Source of the DNA: Serpula lacrymans var. lacrymans S7.9
Lineage: Eukaryota > Basidiomycota > Agaricomycetes > Boletales > Serpulaceae
Assembly: GCF_000218685.1 (NCBI RefSeq)
Contig: NW_006763300.1
Coordinates: 1,633,377 to 1,654,036, forward strand
DNA length: 20,660 nt
Direction: 5' to 3'
In this document: positions 7,977 through 15,271 of the stretch, in pieces
How the letters are laid out: the number at the start of each line of letters is the position of its first letter
How positions within the stretch are numbered: position 1 is the stretch's first letter
Notes under the pieces: generated by a model
What the model was told of the DNA's origin: nothing
Database searches by the model: none
The model's input: the letters and a program-made list of their open reading frames with translations, nothing else
Position numbers and translations under genes: made by a program

Positions 7977-8899
7977 CCTGAGGGAACACAGAGGGTATTG
8001 TTGAGTGACCTTAGAGTGTCTTGGGGAAGTTCTTTGCGCCATCAATGCAGCTGTTTTGCACAATGACTAGTAGCTATTTTTACTCCCATCTCCTCAAGGC
8101 ATGTGCCCTTCACCCCATGCACATAATAAGCCTTGTCTCAGTAGATACTCTGCTATATTGTTATGTTGATTGCACAGAAAAATGGTGCAACCATCTTGCA
8201 ACATGCAATGAACCTATGGTTTAGAAAAATTCAAAATATTACTCTGTATTCCCATAGTATACCCACAGCCATTGGGGGGCACATTGTTTTACTACTAGTA
8301 TACTGGTACTGGAACAGTGAGATTCACTTGTAGACACAGCGGGGTGTTTCAGCCGGTCTGAGATTGAAGTTGCCGAGCCTGAGAGAGGTCAGATGGTGAG
8401 CTATTCTTGACAATTGTGGAAAAGACCGGAAGAAATAAGGGATGCGGAGTGCTCGCTTTTCCGCCTCATCAGCAAAAGCGCACAAACCCGACCAGGCCAA
8501 ACTTGGCATTACTATCTCCTGCTATCACCACCACCTGCATCGTGTCATCAGAGTGCCGACCATGCACTATCTATGAAGCCTCAAATTTGTTTCGATTGCA
8601 GCAAACCATCACCAAAGCCGTGGTCCACTGACTCCATCATGAAGATAAGTACAAGTATATTATTACTTGGACTTGTCTTCATGATGGGACCATATCACCA
8701 ATTCTACCGGAAGCTTCTATCAGTCTGCATGACAGATAATTACAACTGACTGTTATTTACTGTTGTGGTAGGTCATTCAGACCATAGTGTCAATTAATAA
8801 CAACAATATATTAGCATTCACAGCACACAGTACATCAAAGGCAGCATGAAAAACAGGCAAGACAGTAAAGATAACTGGAAAAAGTGGAACCTTCAAAAA
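7977..8899. other. No recognisable gene
   Basis: Short open phases on both strands (for example 8407-8631 and 8414-8749 on +) lack good starts and recognisable motifs. The one structured item is the hairpin at 8634-8687, listed separately. Introns or further exons of the minus-strand Myb-like gene could lie here, but I see no convincing ones. Confidence 0.35.
8634..8687. repeat. Near-perfect 24-bp inverted repeat with 6-base loop
   Basis: The arms 8634-8657 and 8664-8687 are complementary at 22 of 24 positions, around a TATTAT loop; both start CCATCATGAAGA when read 5' to 3' on their own strand. If transcribed from the + strand one mismatch becomes a G-U pair. It could be a small RNA precursor, the core of a miniature element, or a palindrome. 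Confidence 0.85.
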
Positions 8900-9113
8900 T
8901 TAAGACTGTTTTCGACACTGCCTCTTGCCCTTCAAATTTGTTGCCTGCGTTTTAGTGACCTCTTTGCCCTTTCTTTTTTGCTTTTTTGGTGCAGATGCTT
9001 CGTTGTCACTCAGGCTAGACAAGTCACTGGGGTCTGAGTCGACTTGCTTGATCATGGCTGTGTGTTTGATTAACTTGCGAGCAGCTGGCTTCAAGCTAGA
9101 AGTGTAAGGACCA
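8900..9113 (-). other. Basic, Ser/Asp-rich open frame, possible gene remnant
   Basis: The minus-strand phase ending at 8900 reads SDPSDLSSLSDNEASAP then KKQKRKGK, a charged, low-complexity, probably nuclear segment. It lies upstream of, and on the same strand as, the Myb/SANT-like fragment, and could be an N-terminal part of that gene or of a related one. Its apparent ATG at 9121 comes from E1 copy 2 sequence across the junction at 9113/9114, so the true start is unknown. Confidence 0.3.
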
Positions 9114-9176
9114 TTTGTCATAAATCTTGTAGTTCTGCTCAGTCGGATTCAACGCTTTGGAGAGATATGCTATAGG
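9114..9176 (-). pseudogene. E1 RNase H remnant, copy 2
   Basis: Reads PIAYLSKALNPTEQNYKIYDK in the minus direction, the RNase H segment after the solo LTR, and stops matching copy 1 just before KELLAIM. The remaining RNase H, integrase and chromodomain are lost. Confidence 0.85.
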
Positions 9177-9181
9177 CTTCC

Positions 9182-9532
9182 TGTTAGGCTATGAGAAGAC
9201 TAAAAGAGAGTATTTCTCAGTCTTATAATCAAGAGACTAATATTGAAGGATAATATACCTAAAAGAGAGTATTTCTAATAGTGTAAAGTGAGTATGATGA
9301 TATAAAGTAAACTGTAAAATAACCAGACATACCTCAGTCTTATAATCAAGAGACTGAGGTTTGTGTAAGGCAGAGTGCTACGAGTTTTTGGAATAAGTGT
9401 GGGAAAGTTTTGAGCTTATGTAATGTAGTGGAAAAGCGGTCAAGTAGAGATGAAAGAATGGTGTATGGAAATGAAGAAATAAAAGGATAAAATGATAGGA
9501 TGTGAGTGTATCATAAACAGGATATGCCAACA
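9182..9532 (-). mobile_element. Solo LTR (351 bp) in E1 RNase H, copy 2
   Basis: Inverted counterpart of 3801-4151, with the same GGAAG duplication (9533-9537 and 9177-9181 on the minus strand). It was present before the E1 segment was duplicated. Confidence 0.88.
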
Positions 9533-9955
9533 CTTCCACTGGTCATTCTGTTTTTGTGACAACACCGCCCCCATGGCGAAGTCACTGCTATCTGCCTCTA
9601 CCTTGTATTGTCCTTCGTCTGCCGGTAAGGCAAGTACTGGGGTGGAACTGACTCGTTTTTTGAGTTCTGTAAATGCTTCTTTTTGTTCCTGTCCCCAAGT
9701 GAACTCTTCTTTTCCGGTTAATTTAGTCAGTGGTTTGGCGATCAACCCAAACCCTTGTATGAACCGTCTATAGAAATTTACGAAGCCTAGAAATGCTTGG
9801 ACTTCCTTTTTTGTCTTGCATTCTGGCCAATCTGCAATTCCTTTTACTTTAATCGGATCCATGCAAATTTCGTTTTCTGATATTATCAGACCAAGGTATT
9901 CTACCAAGGTTTCTTCAAAATCGCACTTTTCCGGTTTTAGATATAGGTGATGCTT
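9533..9955 (-). pseudogene. E1 RT thumb/connection and start of RNase H, copy 2
   Basis: Identical at the protein level to 3378-3800: KHHLYLKPEKC, FLGFVNFYRRF and the RNase H Asp in VEADSSDF. It is cut off from the palm by the TAA at 9956-9958 and from the rest of RNase H by the solo LTR. Confidence 0.9.
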
Positions 9956-10918
9956 TTATAAGGTATCTAGGACTCGGCGCGTCATTGCCCAATGTTCTTC
10001 CATGGTTTTTGTGAAGATCATGATGTCATCCAGGTATATTACAACCTTTCCTTCATCAATCAGATCTTTAAATAGTGCGTTCATCATTGTCTGGAACGTC
10101 GCTGGTGAATTAGTGAGTCCAAAAAACATCACTAGTGGTTCGAACAGCCCCTTATTCGTTCTGAAGGCTGCTTTGTCCTCGTCGCCTGCTCTGATTCTGA
10201 TATTGTTATAACCCCAACGAATATCTAGTTTTGTGAAGTATTTGGCTCCACGTAACTTGTCGACTAATTCGTTAATCAGTGGCAGTGGATATCTATTTTT
10301 TATGGTGATGTCATTTAACTTCCGGTAATCTTGTACCAGTCGTAGTTTTCCATCTTTTTTCTTTATGAAGAAGAATGGTGATGCAAATTGTGATTTAGAG
10401 GGGCGTATTTGGCCCAATTCTAAGTTCTCTTTGATAAATGCATCTAATTGTTCTTGTTCTCCAAGGGCTAATGGATAGATTTTGCAATCTAATTTATGGT
10501 CGCCCAGAATCAACTCTATGGCGTGATCCCATTCTCTTCTTTCTGGTAGTGCATCAAAGTTCTCTTTAGCGAATATGTCTTTATACTCGTGGAGATACTT
10601 CAGAACAATCTTTTCAAAACCTCCTTCCTTCTGATCTTTCCCAGCGGCTTCAGCAAGTTTTTGTGCATTTGTGCTGGCAGCTCTTATCTGGTATAGATGA
10701 TCAGGAATATCGGTATTTTCATATTCTACTAGACTAACTTGGATCAGCTGATCCCCATCTAGAAAATCTATCTCTTCAGAGTATGTTTCAGGGTCTTCCT
10801 CTGGATCAGAGATTCTGACCTTTCGTTTGCATTGCTCTGGACATCTTTCGAATCTTAATTCCGAGTTCTTCCAATCTATGTTTATTAAGAACAAAGCTTG
10901 AAGGAAGTGTCTAGCCAC
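9956..10918 (-). pseudogene. E1 reverse transcriptase, fingers and palm, copy 2
   Basis: All 320 residues match the copy 1 frame, including LDIRWGYNN, FGLTNSPATFQ and the YLDD catalytic box, and it ends at the same premature TAA. Sharing this stop shows that the two copies did not arise as independent active insertions of a functional element. Confidence 0.92.
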
Positions 10919-11201
10919 TTGCTGAGAGAAATCAGGGACTGGAACTAGAGTCCAATGTGAGTAACTATATTATTAGAGAGTATGACAGGTATACAGTACC
11001 TAGAGTCCAATGTGAGTAACTAGAGAATAGGAAGCATTGGACTCTGCAGTACTGTCCGAAGTTTTGTAAACAAAGGTAAACAAAGCAGTCACAAAGGCAA
11101 AATAATAGAAAACACAATCAATAGTGAATGATAGAAGAATAGATAGAGAAAGGAATGAAAATATATAGGTAGCACAAAGGTGCAGAATCACCAAACTTAC
11201 A
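10883..11201 (-). mobile_element. ~319-bp intron-like insertion, copy 2
   Basis: Inverted counterpart of 2132-2450. The GTAAGT donor lies at 11200-11195 and the CTCTCAG acceptor ends at 10922 on the minus strand, giving the same 279-nt frame-preserving candidate intron, 10922-11200. Confidence 0.6.
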
Positions 11202-11749
11202 ATGTTTGGATTGTGTTTTGACAACCACTCGTGTCCCAGAAACATCCTGCCGGTGCCTAGGTTCGTGACAGCGAAGTGTATTCTTTTTGTGTGGTCATCA
11301 ATTTCCATTTTCAGTTCTACAAACTCTTTGATGGCTCCATCTTTGTTAAGAGTTCCATCGGCGTTGTAGACTGGAATCAGTCTCGGTATTTTATTCGTTT
11401 TGTAGCCTTGCTCTTTTACAAACTGAGAGTCTATACAGCTCCCAGTGCATCCACTGTCTAGTAGCGCTTTGATTGTTGTTGATCTCTGCGTATCCAGCGT
11501 TGTCAGTCTACAGGTGATGTTCATTTGATTTCCCTGTGTTCCTCTTATGTATTTTTTGGGAGTATGAAGCTCTAAGAGTGCTAACTCTGCATCATGTAAT
11601 GATAATGCATTGAGTTCTTGTATCGTTTCTTTTGTAGCTTCTTTTTCTCTTTTGTAGTGTGTCCAGGCATTTAAGATTCCAATGGATCTTGCTTCCTTTT
11701 GGTCTCTTAGCCTTTCAGCTACCCATCTTGGCGTCCATGCTGCCATCAT
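11000..11749 (-). pseudogene. E1 aspartic protease region, copy 2
   Basis: Identical in translation to 1584-2333, with the catalytic D-S-G at residues 98-100 and LGHEWL before the insertion. The last ~65 residues of the open frame are insertion sequence. Confidence 0.88.
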
Positions 11750-11758
11750 TATTTTATT

Positions 11759-12157
11759 TTATTCTTTTTCTAGGTTTTTATTTACAGGGGTTCCTGACCT
11801 GTCTTTCACAGTCTCTGCTGCGTTTTTCTCCATAGAGATTGCCGCATCGGGTGTGAGCTTTTTTGTATCCGCCGCTGATGCTGCACTTTCTAAAGTCGTG
11901 CTCGCCGCCGTAGCTGCGTGTGTCACTTCTTTATGCGCCACTTCTGCTGCGGTTGTACTTTCTTTTGGGGTTTTTGTTACCAATCCCCTCTTTTGGTTTG
12001 CATCTTCATTGTCTTTCCTTACTTCTTTCTTTGTCTCTGAGTTGTTTGATAAATATTTTTTATTGTCTGTCTCTACTAACTCTTTGACAGGGAGAATCGA
12101 GAAGGGGTTGACATATTGTGGCTTGGCTGATTGATGCTGTATCGGTTGCCATTTCAA
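11759..12157 (-). CDS. E1 gag-pol linker, copy 2, intact frame
   Basis: One open phase at -1 relative to gag, entered at the overlap with the gag TGA (TTGA). It encodes ~132 residues that begin KWQPIQHQ, rich in Lys, Glu, Ala and Thr in the second half, ending NLEKE at a TAA. Three codons later, in the same frame, the protease frame starts with ATG. No domain is recognisable; it may be a spacer between nucleocapsid and protease. The TTG at 12157 is not a credible start, and frameshifting from gag is the more likely route. Confidence 0.7.
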   Translation of the reverse strand: MKWQPIQHQSAKPQYVNPFSILPVKELVETDNKKYLSNNSETKKEVRKDNEDANQKRGLVTKTPKESTTAAEVAHKEVTHAATAASTTLESAASAADTKKLTPDAAISMEKNAAETVKDRSGTPVNKNLEKE

Positions 12158-13317
12158 AAATCCAATTTTAGAGCTTTGCGCTCTTTTTTTGTGAGTGCCG
12201 CTATCATGGCACGTAAATCTATTTTGTTCTTCCCCTCTGTGGGACAGAACTTACTAATGTGGCCTTTGATACCACATTTGAAGCACAGGCCTTCCTTCTT
12301 GTATTTAGCTTTATCAATCTCCATGGGCTTTCCTGCGCCCGTGTAGATTGTTCCGGTCCCGTCTCTGGTTTCTGAATAAGCTTTCTTCTCCGTTCCTCCT
12401 CCGTTGTCCTTCCTCGTTCCGGCCCTCTCCATCTGGCCAAAATAACTCTTCTTTTCCTTCTGTCTTTCTCGCCAGATTTGATCGTAGTTGAGGAGGAGCT
12501 TTCTCCACTCCTCATACTTCTTTGGTGGTAGCCCGGTGACATGAAGTTTGTCTACCAGGGTGTAGTTCATATTTCTTTTTATTAGGGTAATCAGGATTGA
12601 ATCATCCCGATAACCCGCCTTTCTTCTGAGGCTATCGAACTCTAAAAAGAAGTCCCTCACCGTTTTGGTTCCTTGTTTAAGTTGCAAGATTTTGTTTCTT
12701 GCTTCTTCTTCTTCGTAATTATTTTTAAAGGCTTCATTCAGCCTTTCTTCAAATACGGACCATTGTTGAAATTGTGCCCGCTCCAATGATGAGGAGACGG
12801 ACATTTTTTCTTTGAGCCATTCGCTTCTAAAGCTAGCGGTGGTCCCTTCTTTCATGTAAGATAGTACGAAGGCTATCTTTTTCTTTTCATCCCCAAAATA
12901 GGTCGGGTCCTCTTCAAAATGGAGCGACAGATGTTCCATGAAGCTTCTGAACTTCATTTGGTTTCCGTCGGAGGCGGGCGGGCTTTCAAGCGCGCTTCTC
13001 AGCCTTCCTTGCTCTCTCCTCTCTCCTCCGCCTCCGCTCCTTTGTGTCTCTAAATGGGTAGCGACTTGTCGTTCCCATAGACCTTTGTAGTCTGCTGCCT
13101 CCTCTTCCGCTCTTTCTGCTGCTCTGTGGGCTCTCAATTGCCCTTCTCTTTCTATTTCTGTCGCTTCCGTTACTCTGCGGGCGACTTCTGCCTCCATCAT
13201 GTTTCTCATCCATTCTTGGATCTCTCTGGTTATGCCTTCCAGCATCGGTGGTTGAATCTGAGCCAGTCCAACTTCTGGCAATGCCTCTGCGAGGTCTTGC
13301 ATTGAATCTGTCATCAT
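12154..13317 (-). CDS. gag: E1 Gag polyprotein, copy 2
   Basis: 387 residues, identical to copy 1, with the CCHC knuckle CFKCGIKGHISKFC near the C-terminus. The ATG lies 16 bases from the ATGAC target site into which an E3-family LTR inserted. Any transcript from the original E1 5' LTR would have to cross the 6.6 kb of E3-family sequence to reach this gene. The protein-coding part itself is undamaged. Confidence 0.93.
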   Translation of the reverse strand: MMTDSMQDLAEALPEVGLAQIQPPMLEGITREIQEWMRNMMEAEVARRVTEATEIEREGQLRAHRAAERAEEEAADYKGLWERQVATHLETQRSGGGGERREQGRLRSALESPPASDGNQMKFRSFMEHLSLHFEEDPTYFGDEKKKIAFVLSYMKEGTTASFRSEWLKEKMSVSSSLERAQFQQWSVFEERLNEAFKNNYEEEEARNKILQLKQGTKTVRDFFLEFDSLRRKAGYRDDSILITLIKRNMNYTLVDKLHVTGLPPKKYEEWRKLLLNYDQIWRERQKEKKSYFGQMERAGTRKDNGGGTEKKAYSETRDGTGTIYTGAGKPMEIDKAKYKKEGLCFKCGIKGHISKFCPTEGKNKIDLRAMIAALTKKERKALKLDF

Positions 13318-13333
13318 TTCTGTTGGTGATGAC

Positions 13334-13575
13334 TGTTACGATCACACATTTTCGGACCTTTAAATTTCATTCTCCTCTTTAACCTTTTGTCTATTTTAGA
13401 TACAACTCTCTCACGCAGTGGAGCTGGTCACACGGGCTGGGCCCATGACATCATCAGCCACTGCCTCTATCAACTGTACAGTACACATGTACAAACAAAC
13501 CTGTAGTAGTATATATACCCCAATAGATCCAGGAAACTCCTCAGCGAGTCTTCCTGTTGTTTACCCACAACTAAC
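13334..13575 (+). repeat. Older E3-family solo LTR, left part
   Basis: Starts TGTTACGATCACAC in + orientation and matches the first ~242 bases of the E3 LTR with more than a dozen differences. It is preceded by ATGAC (13329-13333). It continues at 19795 after the E3 insertion and ends at 19915, followed by ATGAC (19916-19920), so it is a solo LTR with a perfect 5-bp target duplication in the E1 leader. It includes a TATATATA box and the AGCGAGTCTT motif. Confidence 0.92.
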
Positions 13576-13940
13576 TGTAACAATACCCAGAAGTTTGTAT
13601 ACTCTGGTGCACACGCCGAACTCTTAGAAGGATAAAGGGGGTGACTGGGTTTGTATACAGCAGTACCTGAGGCAAACAAGGTCAGTGGGAGGACCGAGTT
13701 AGTTGTGGGTAAACAACAGGAAGACTCGCTGAGGAGTTCCCTGGATCTATTAGGGTATATATACTACTACAGGGTTATTTGTACATGTGTACTATACAGT
13801 TGATAGAGGCAGTGGCTGACGTTGTCATGGGGCCATGCCCGTGTGACCAGCTCCACTGCGTGAGAGAGTTTGTAACTAAAATGGAAAAAGGTTAAAGAGG
13901 AGAATGAAAATTAAAGGTCCGAAAATGTGTGATCGTAACA
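13576..13940 (-). repeat. E3 3' LTR
   Basis: 365 bp; in element sense it begins TGTTACGATC and ends TTGTTACA. It contains TATATATA (13763-13756) and, 33 nt downstream, AGCGAGTCTT (13730-13721), the likely RNA start. Of eight differences from the 5' LTR, five fall in 13659-13681. Confidence 0.95.
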
Positions 13941-13953
13941 CTACCCCCCTCCT
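13941..13953 (-). promoter_or_regulatory. E3 polypurine tract
   Basis: In element sense AGGAGGGGGGTAG directly precedes the 3' LTR TGTTACG. Such purine runs survive RNase H digestion and prime plus-strand DNA. The tract overlaps the pol stop codon by two bases. Confidence 0.85.
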
Positions 13954-15268
13954 ATGGTTCAACTTCCAGACGAGACCACGTACCAGAGGTTGTAGTTAGA
14001 TTTTCGGGCATAGTTTGAAATAAAGAAGAAAATAATTTTGAGTCCATACCTCGAAGCTTCCTGGGAGCCGAGGGTTTGTTTTTATAAAATTCGCGGACCG
14101 CGTCTCGAGAATTATCCAGATGGGCCTCTGGTTCCCAAGTTCGGTCCTCGTCTCCGTAGCCCCTCCAGTGGACTAGGAATTCTAATTTTCCACGCTTCAA
14201 GCGCGCGTCTACGACCTTCTCAACTTCGAATTCTTCGTGACCTTCCTGTGTCACTTCTACAGGTCCCGGCCTGTCCACTCGTTGACCTGGCAATGTTCCC
14301 TTGTAAGGTTTCACACAGCTAATGTTAACCGTGGGTACTACCCTCATACGTTTTGGGAGTTCCAGCTCCACTGCGTTTGGCTTGACTGCCTTAATCCGGT
14401 AAGGGCCAATCCATTTTTCGGTCAATTTCCTTGATTGCCGATCTTTTAACTTTAAATGTTCGGTGTCTAACCAAACTAGATCACCGACTTGGTAATCTGG
14501 GGATTTTGAGCGTCTACGCTCTGCTTTCTTAACCATCTGCTCAGCAGATTTAAACAACGCCTTGCGTGTTTCTTCTAAGACAGACTTCATGTCTTTTGCC
14601 ATTGTTCCCGCAGCCTCGTTCTTGCTTTTACCAGGTTCTACACCCATTCTTGGAAGGTACGACCTCGTGACCTCGAATGGTGCTTTTCCTGTAGCCGACG
14701 ACTGTTTAATATTATATGAGAACTGGGCTATCTTTAGCCACTTGGCCCAATCTGTCTGTCTATCGTTGATAAATATCCGGAGATACTGTTTCAATTCCTG
14801 ATTGAGTCTCTCCGTTTGTCCGTCTGTTTGCGGATGGAACGCTGTTGATAATTTAGGTTTGATGCCCAGCATCCTACAAAGTTCTTTTGTAATTTCGCTA
14901 GCGAATTGCGGTCCTCTATCCGAGATTACCGTCTCAGGTAACCCATGGCTAGACCATACAAAATCTTTAAATAGATCTGCCGTACCAGCGGCTGTGATAG
15001 TTTTATTTGTGGGAATGAATACAACTTCCTTTGAGAAGCGATCCACCACCACCATTACTGAATCATACCCATTTGACTCAGGTAGATCCGTTGTGAAATC
15101 AACCAATATATCCTGCCAGGGTCCTGCTGGAATCGGATTAGGAATAAGTTTACCGGCCGGCGGTTGATGGGAGTTCTTTGCCATAGCACAGCGAAGACAG
15201 CACTTTACGTACTCTTGGATGTCTTTGACCATGCCAGGCCACATGTAGTTACGGGAGATCAACTCCAT
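13952..15268 (-). CDS. pol: E3 Pol, C-terminal part: integrase core and chromodomain
   Basis: 438 codons from the ATG at 15268, in the same frame as the upstream pol frame and separated from it by TGA ACC. It begins with the second half of the integrase zinc domain (RNYMWPGM, then C24 or C23 and C27 in VKCCLRC). The core triad is D57 (ILVDF), D117 (ISDRGPQF) and E153 (QTERLNQE). The GPY module (WIGPYRI) is at ~286-292. The chromodomain (EFEVEKVVDARL..., LEFLVHWRGY, RTWEP) lies at ~345-397, then a ~40-residue tail runs to 12 bases from the LTR. It would integrate E3 cDNA and steer it to chromatin marks. Translation needs readthrough of the TGA, or this copy is dead. Confidence 0.93.
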   Translation of the reverse strand: MELISRNYMWPGMVKDIQEYVKCCLRCAMAKNSHQPPAGKLIPNPIPAGPWQDILVDFTTDLPESNGYDSVMVVVDRFSKEVVFIPTNKTITAAGTADLFKDFVWSSHGLPETVISDRGPQFASEITKELCRMLGIKPKLSTAFHPQTDGQTERLNQELKQYLRIFINDRQTDWAKWLKIAQFSYNIKQSSATGKAPFEVTRSYLPRMGVEPGKSKNEAAGTMAKDMKSVLEETRKALFKSAEQMVKKAERRRSKSPDYQVGDLVWLDTEHLKLKDRQSRKLTEKWIGPYRIKAVKPNAVELELPKRMRVVPTVNISCVKPYKGTLPGQRVDRPGPVEVTQEGHEEFEVEKVVDARLKRGKLEFLVHWRGYGDEDRTWEPEAHLDNSRDAVREFYKNKPSAPRKLRGMDSKLFSSLFQTMPENLTTTSGTWSRLEVEP

Positions 15269-15271
15269 GGT

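Larger units (their letters stand above)
9114..13333 (-). mobile_element. E1 copy 2 (inverted, truncated in RNase H)
   Basis: Reverse-complement copy of bases 1-4219. It retains gag, linker, protease, RT and the start of RNase H and is cut after ATGACAAA at 9114; integrase, chromodomain and 3' LTR are absent. It carries the same ~319-bp insertion, RT stop and solo LTR as copy 1, so the two share a defective ancestor. Its upstream side is interrupted at 13333 by an E3-family LTR and resumes at 19916. Separating these two copies is one extra A in the linker of copy 2. Confidence 0.94.
9114..13333 (-). repeat. Right arm of the ~4.2-kb inverted repeat
   Basis: Partner of 1-4219, separated from it by 4,894 bases. 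See the left arm for the correspondence and the single indel. Confidence 0.95.

Noticed and set aside
9114..9121. ATG at 9121 as the start of a minus-strand host gene
   Set aside because: The ATGACAAA containing it is E1 RNase H sequence; the non-element part begins at 9113, so the start is accidental.
11682..12134. 150-codon + strand open frame, and similar long frames opposite E1 gag and linker
   Set aside because: Antisense shadow of the low-complexity linker; composition is dictated by the opposite strand and no start context or motif supports it.
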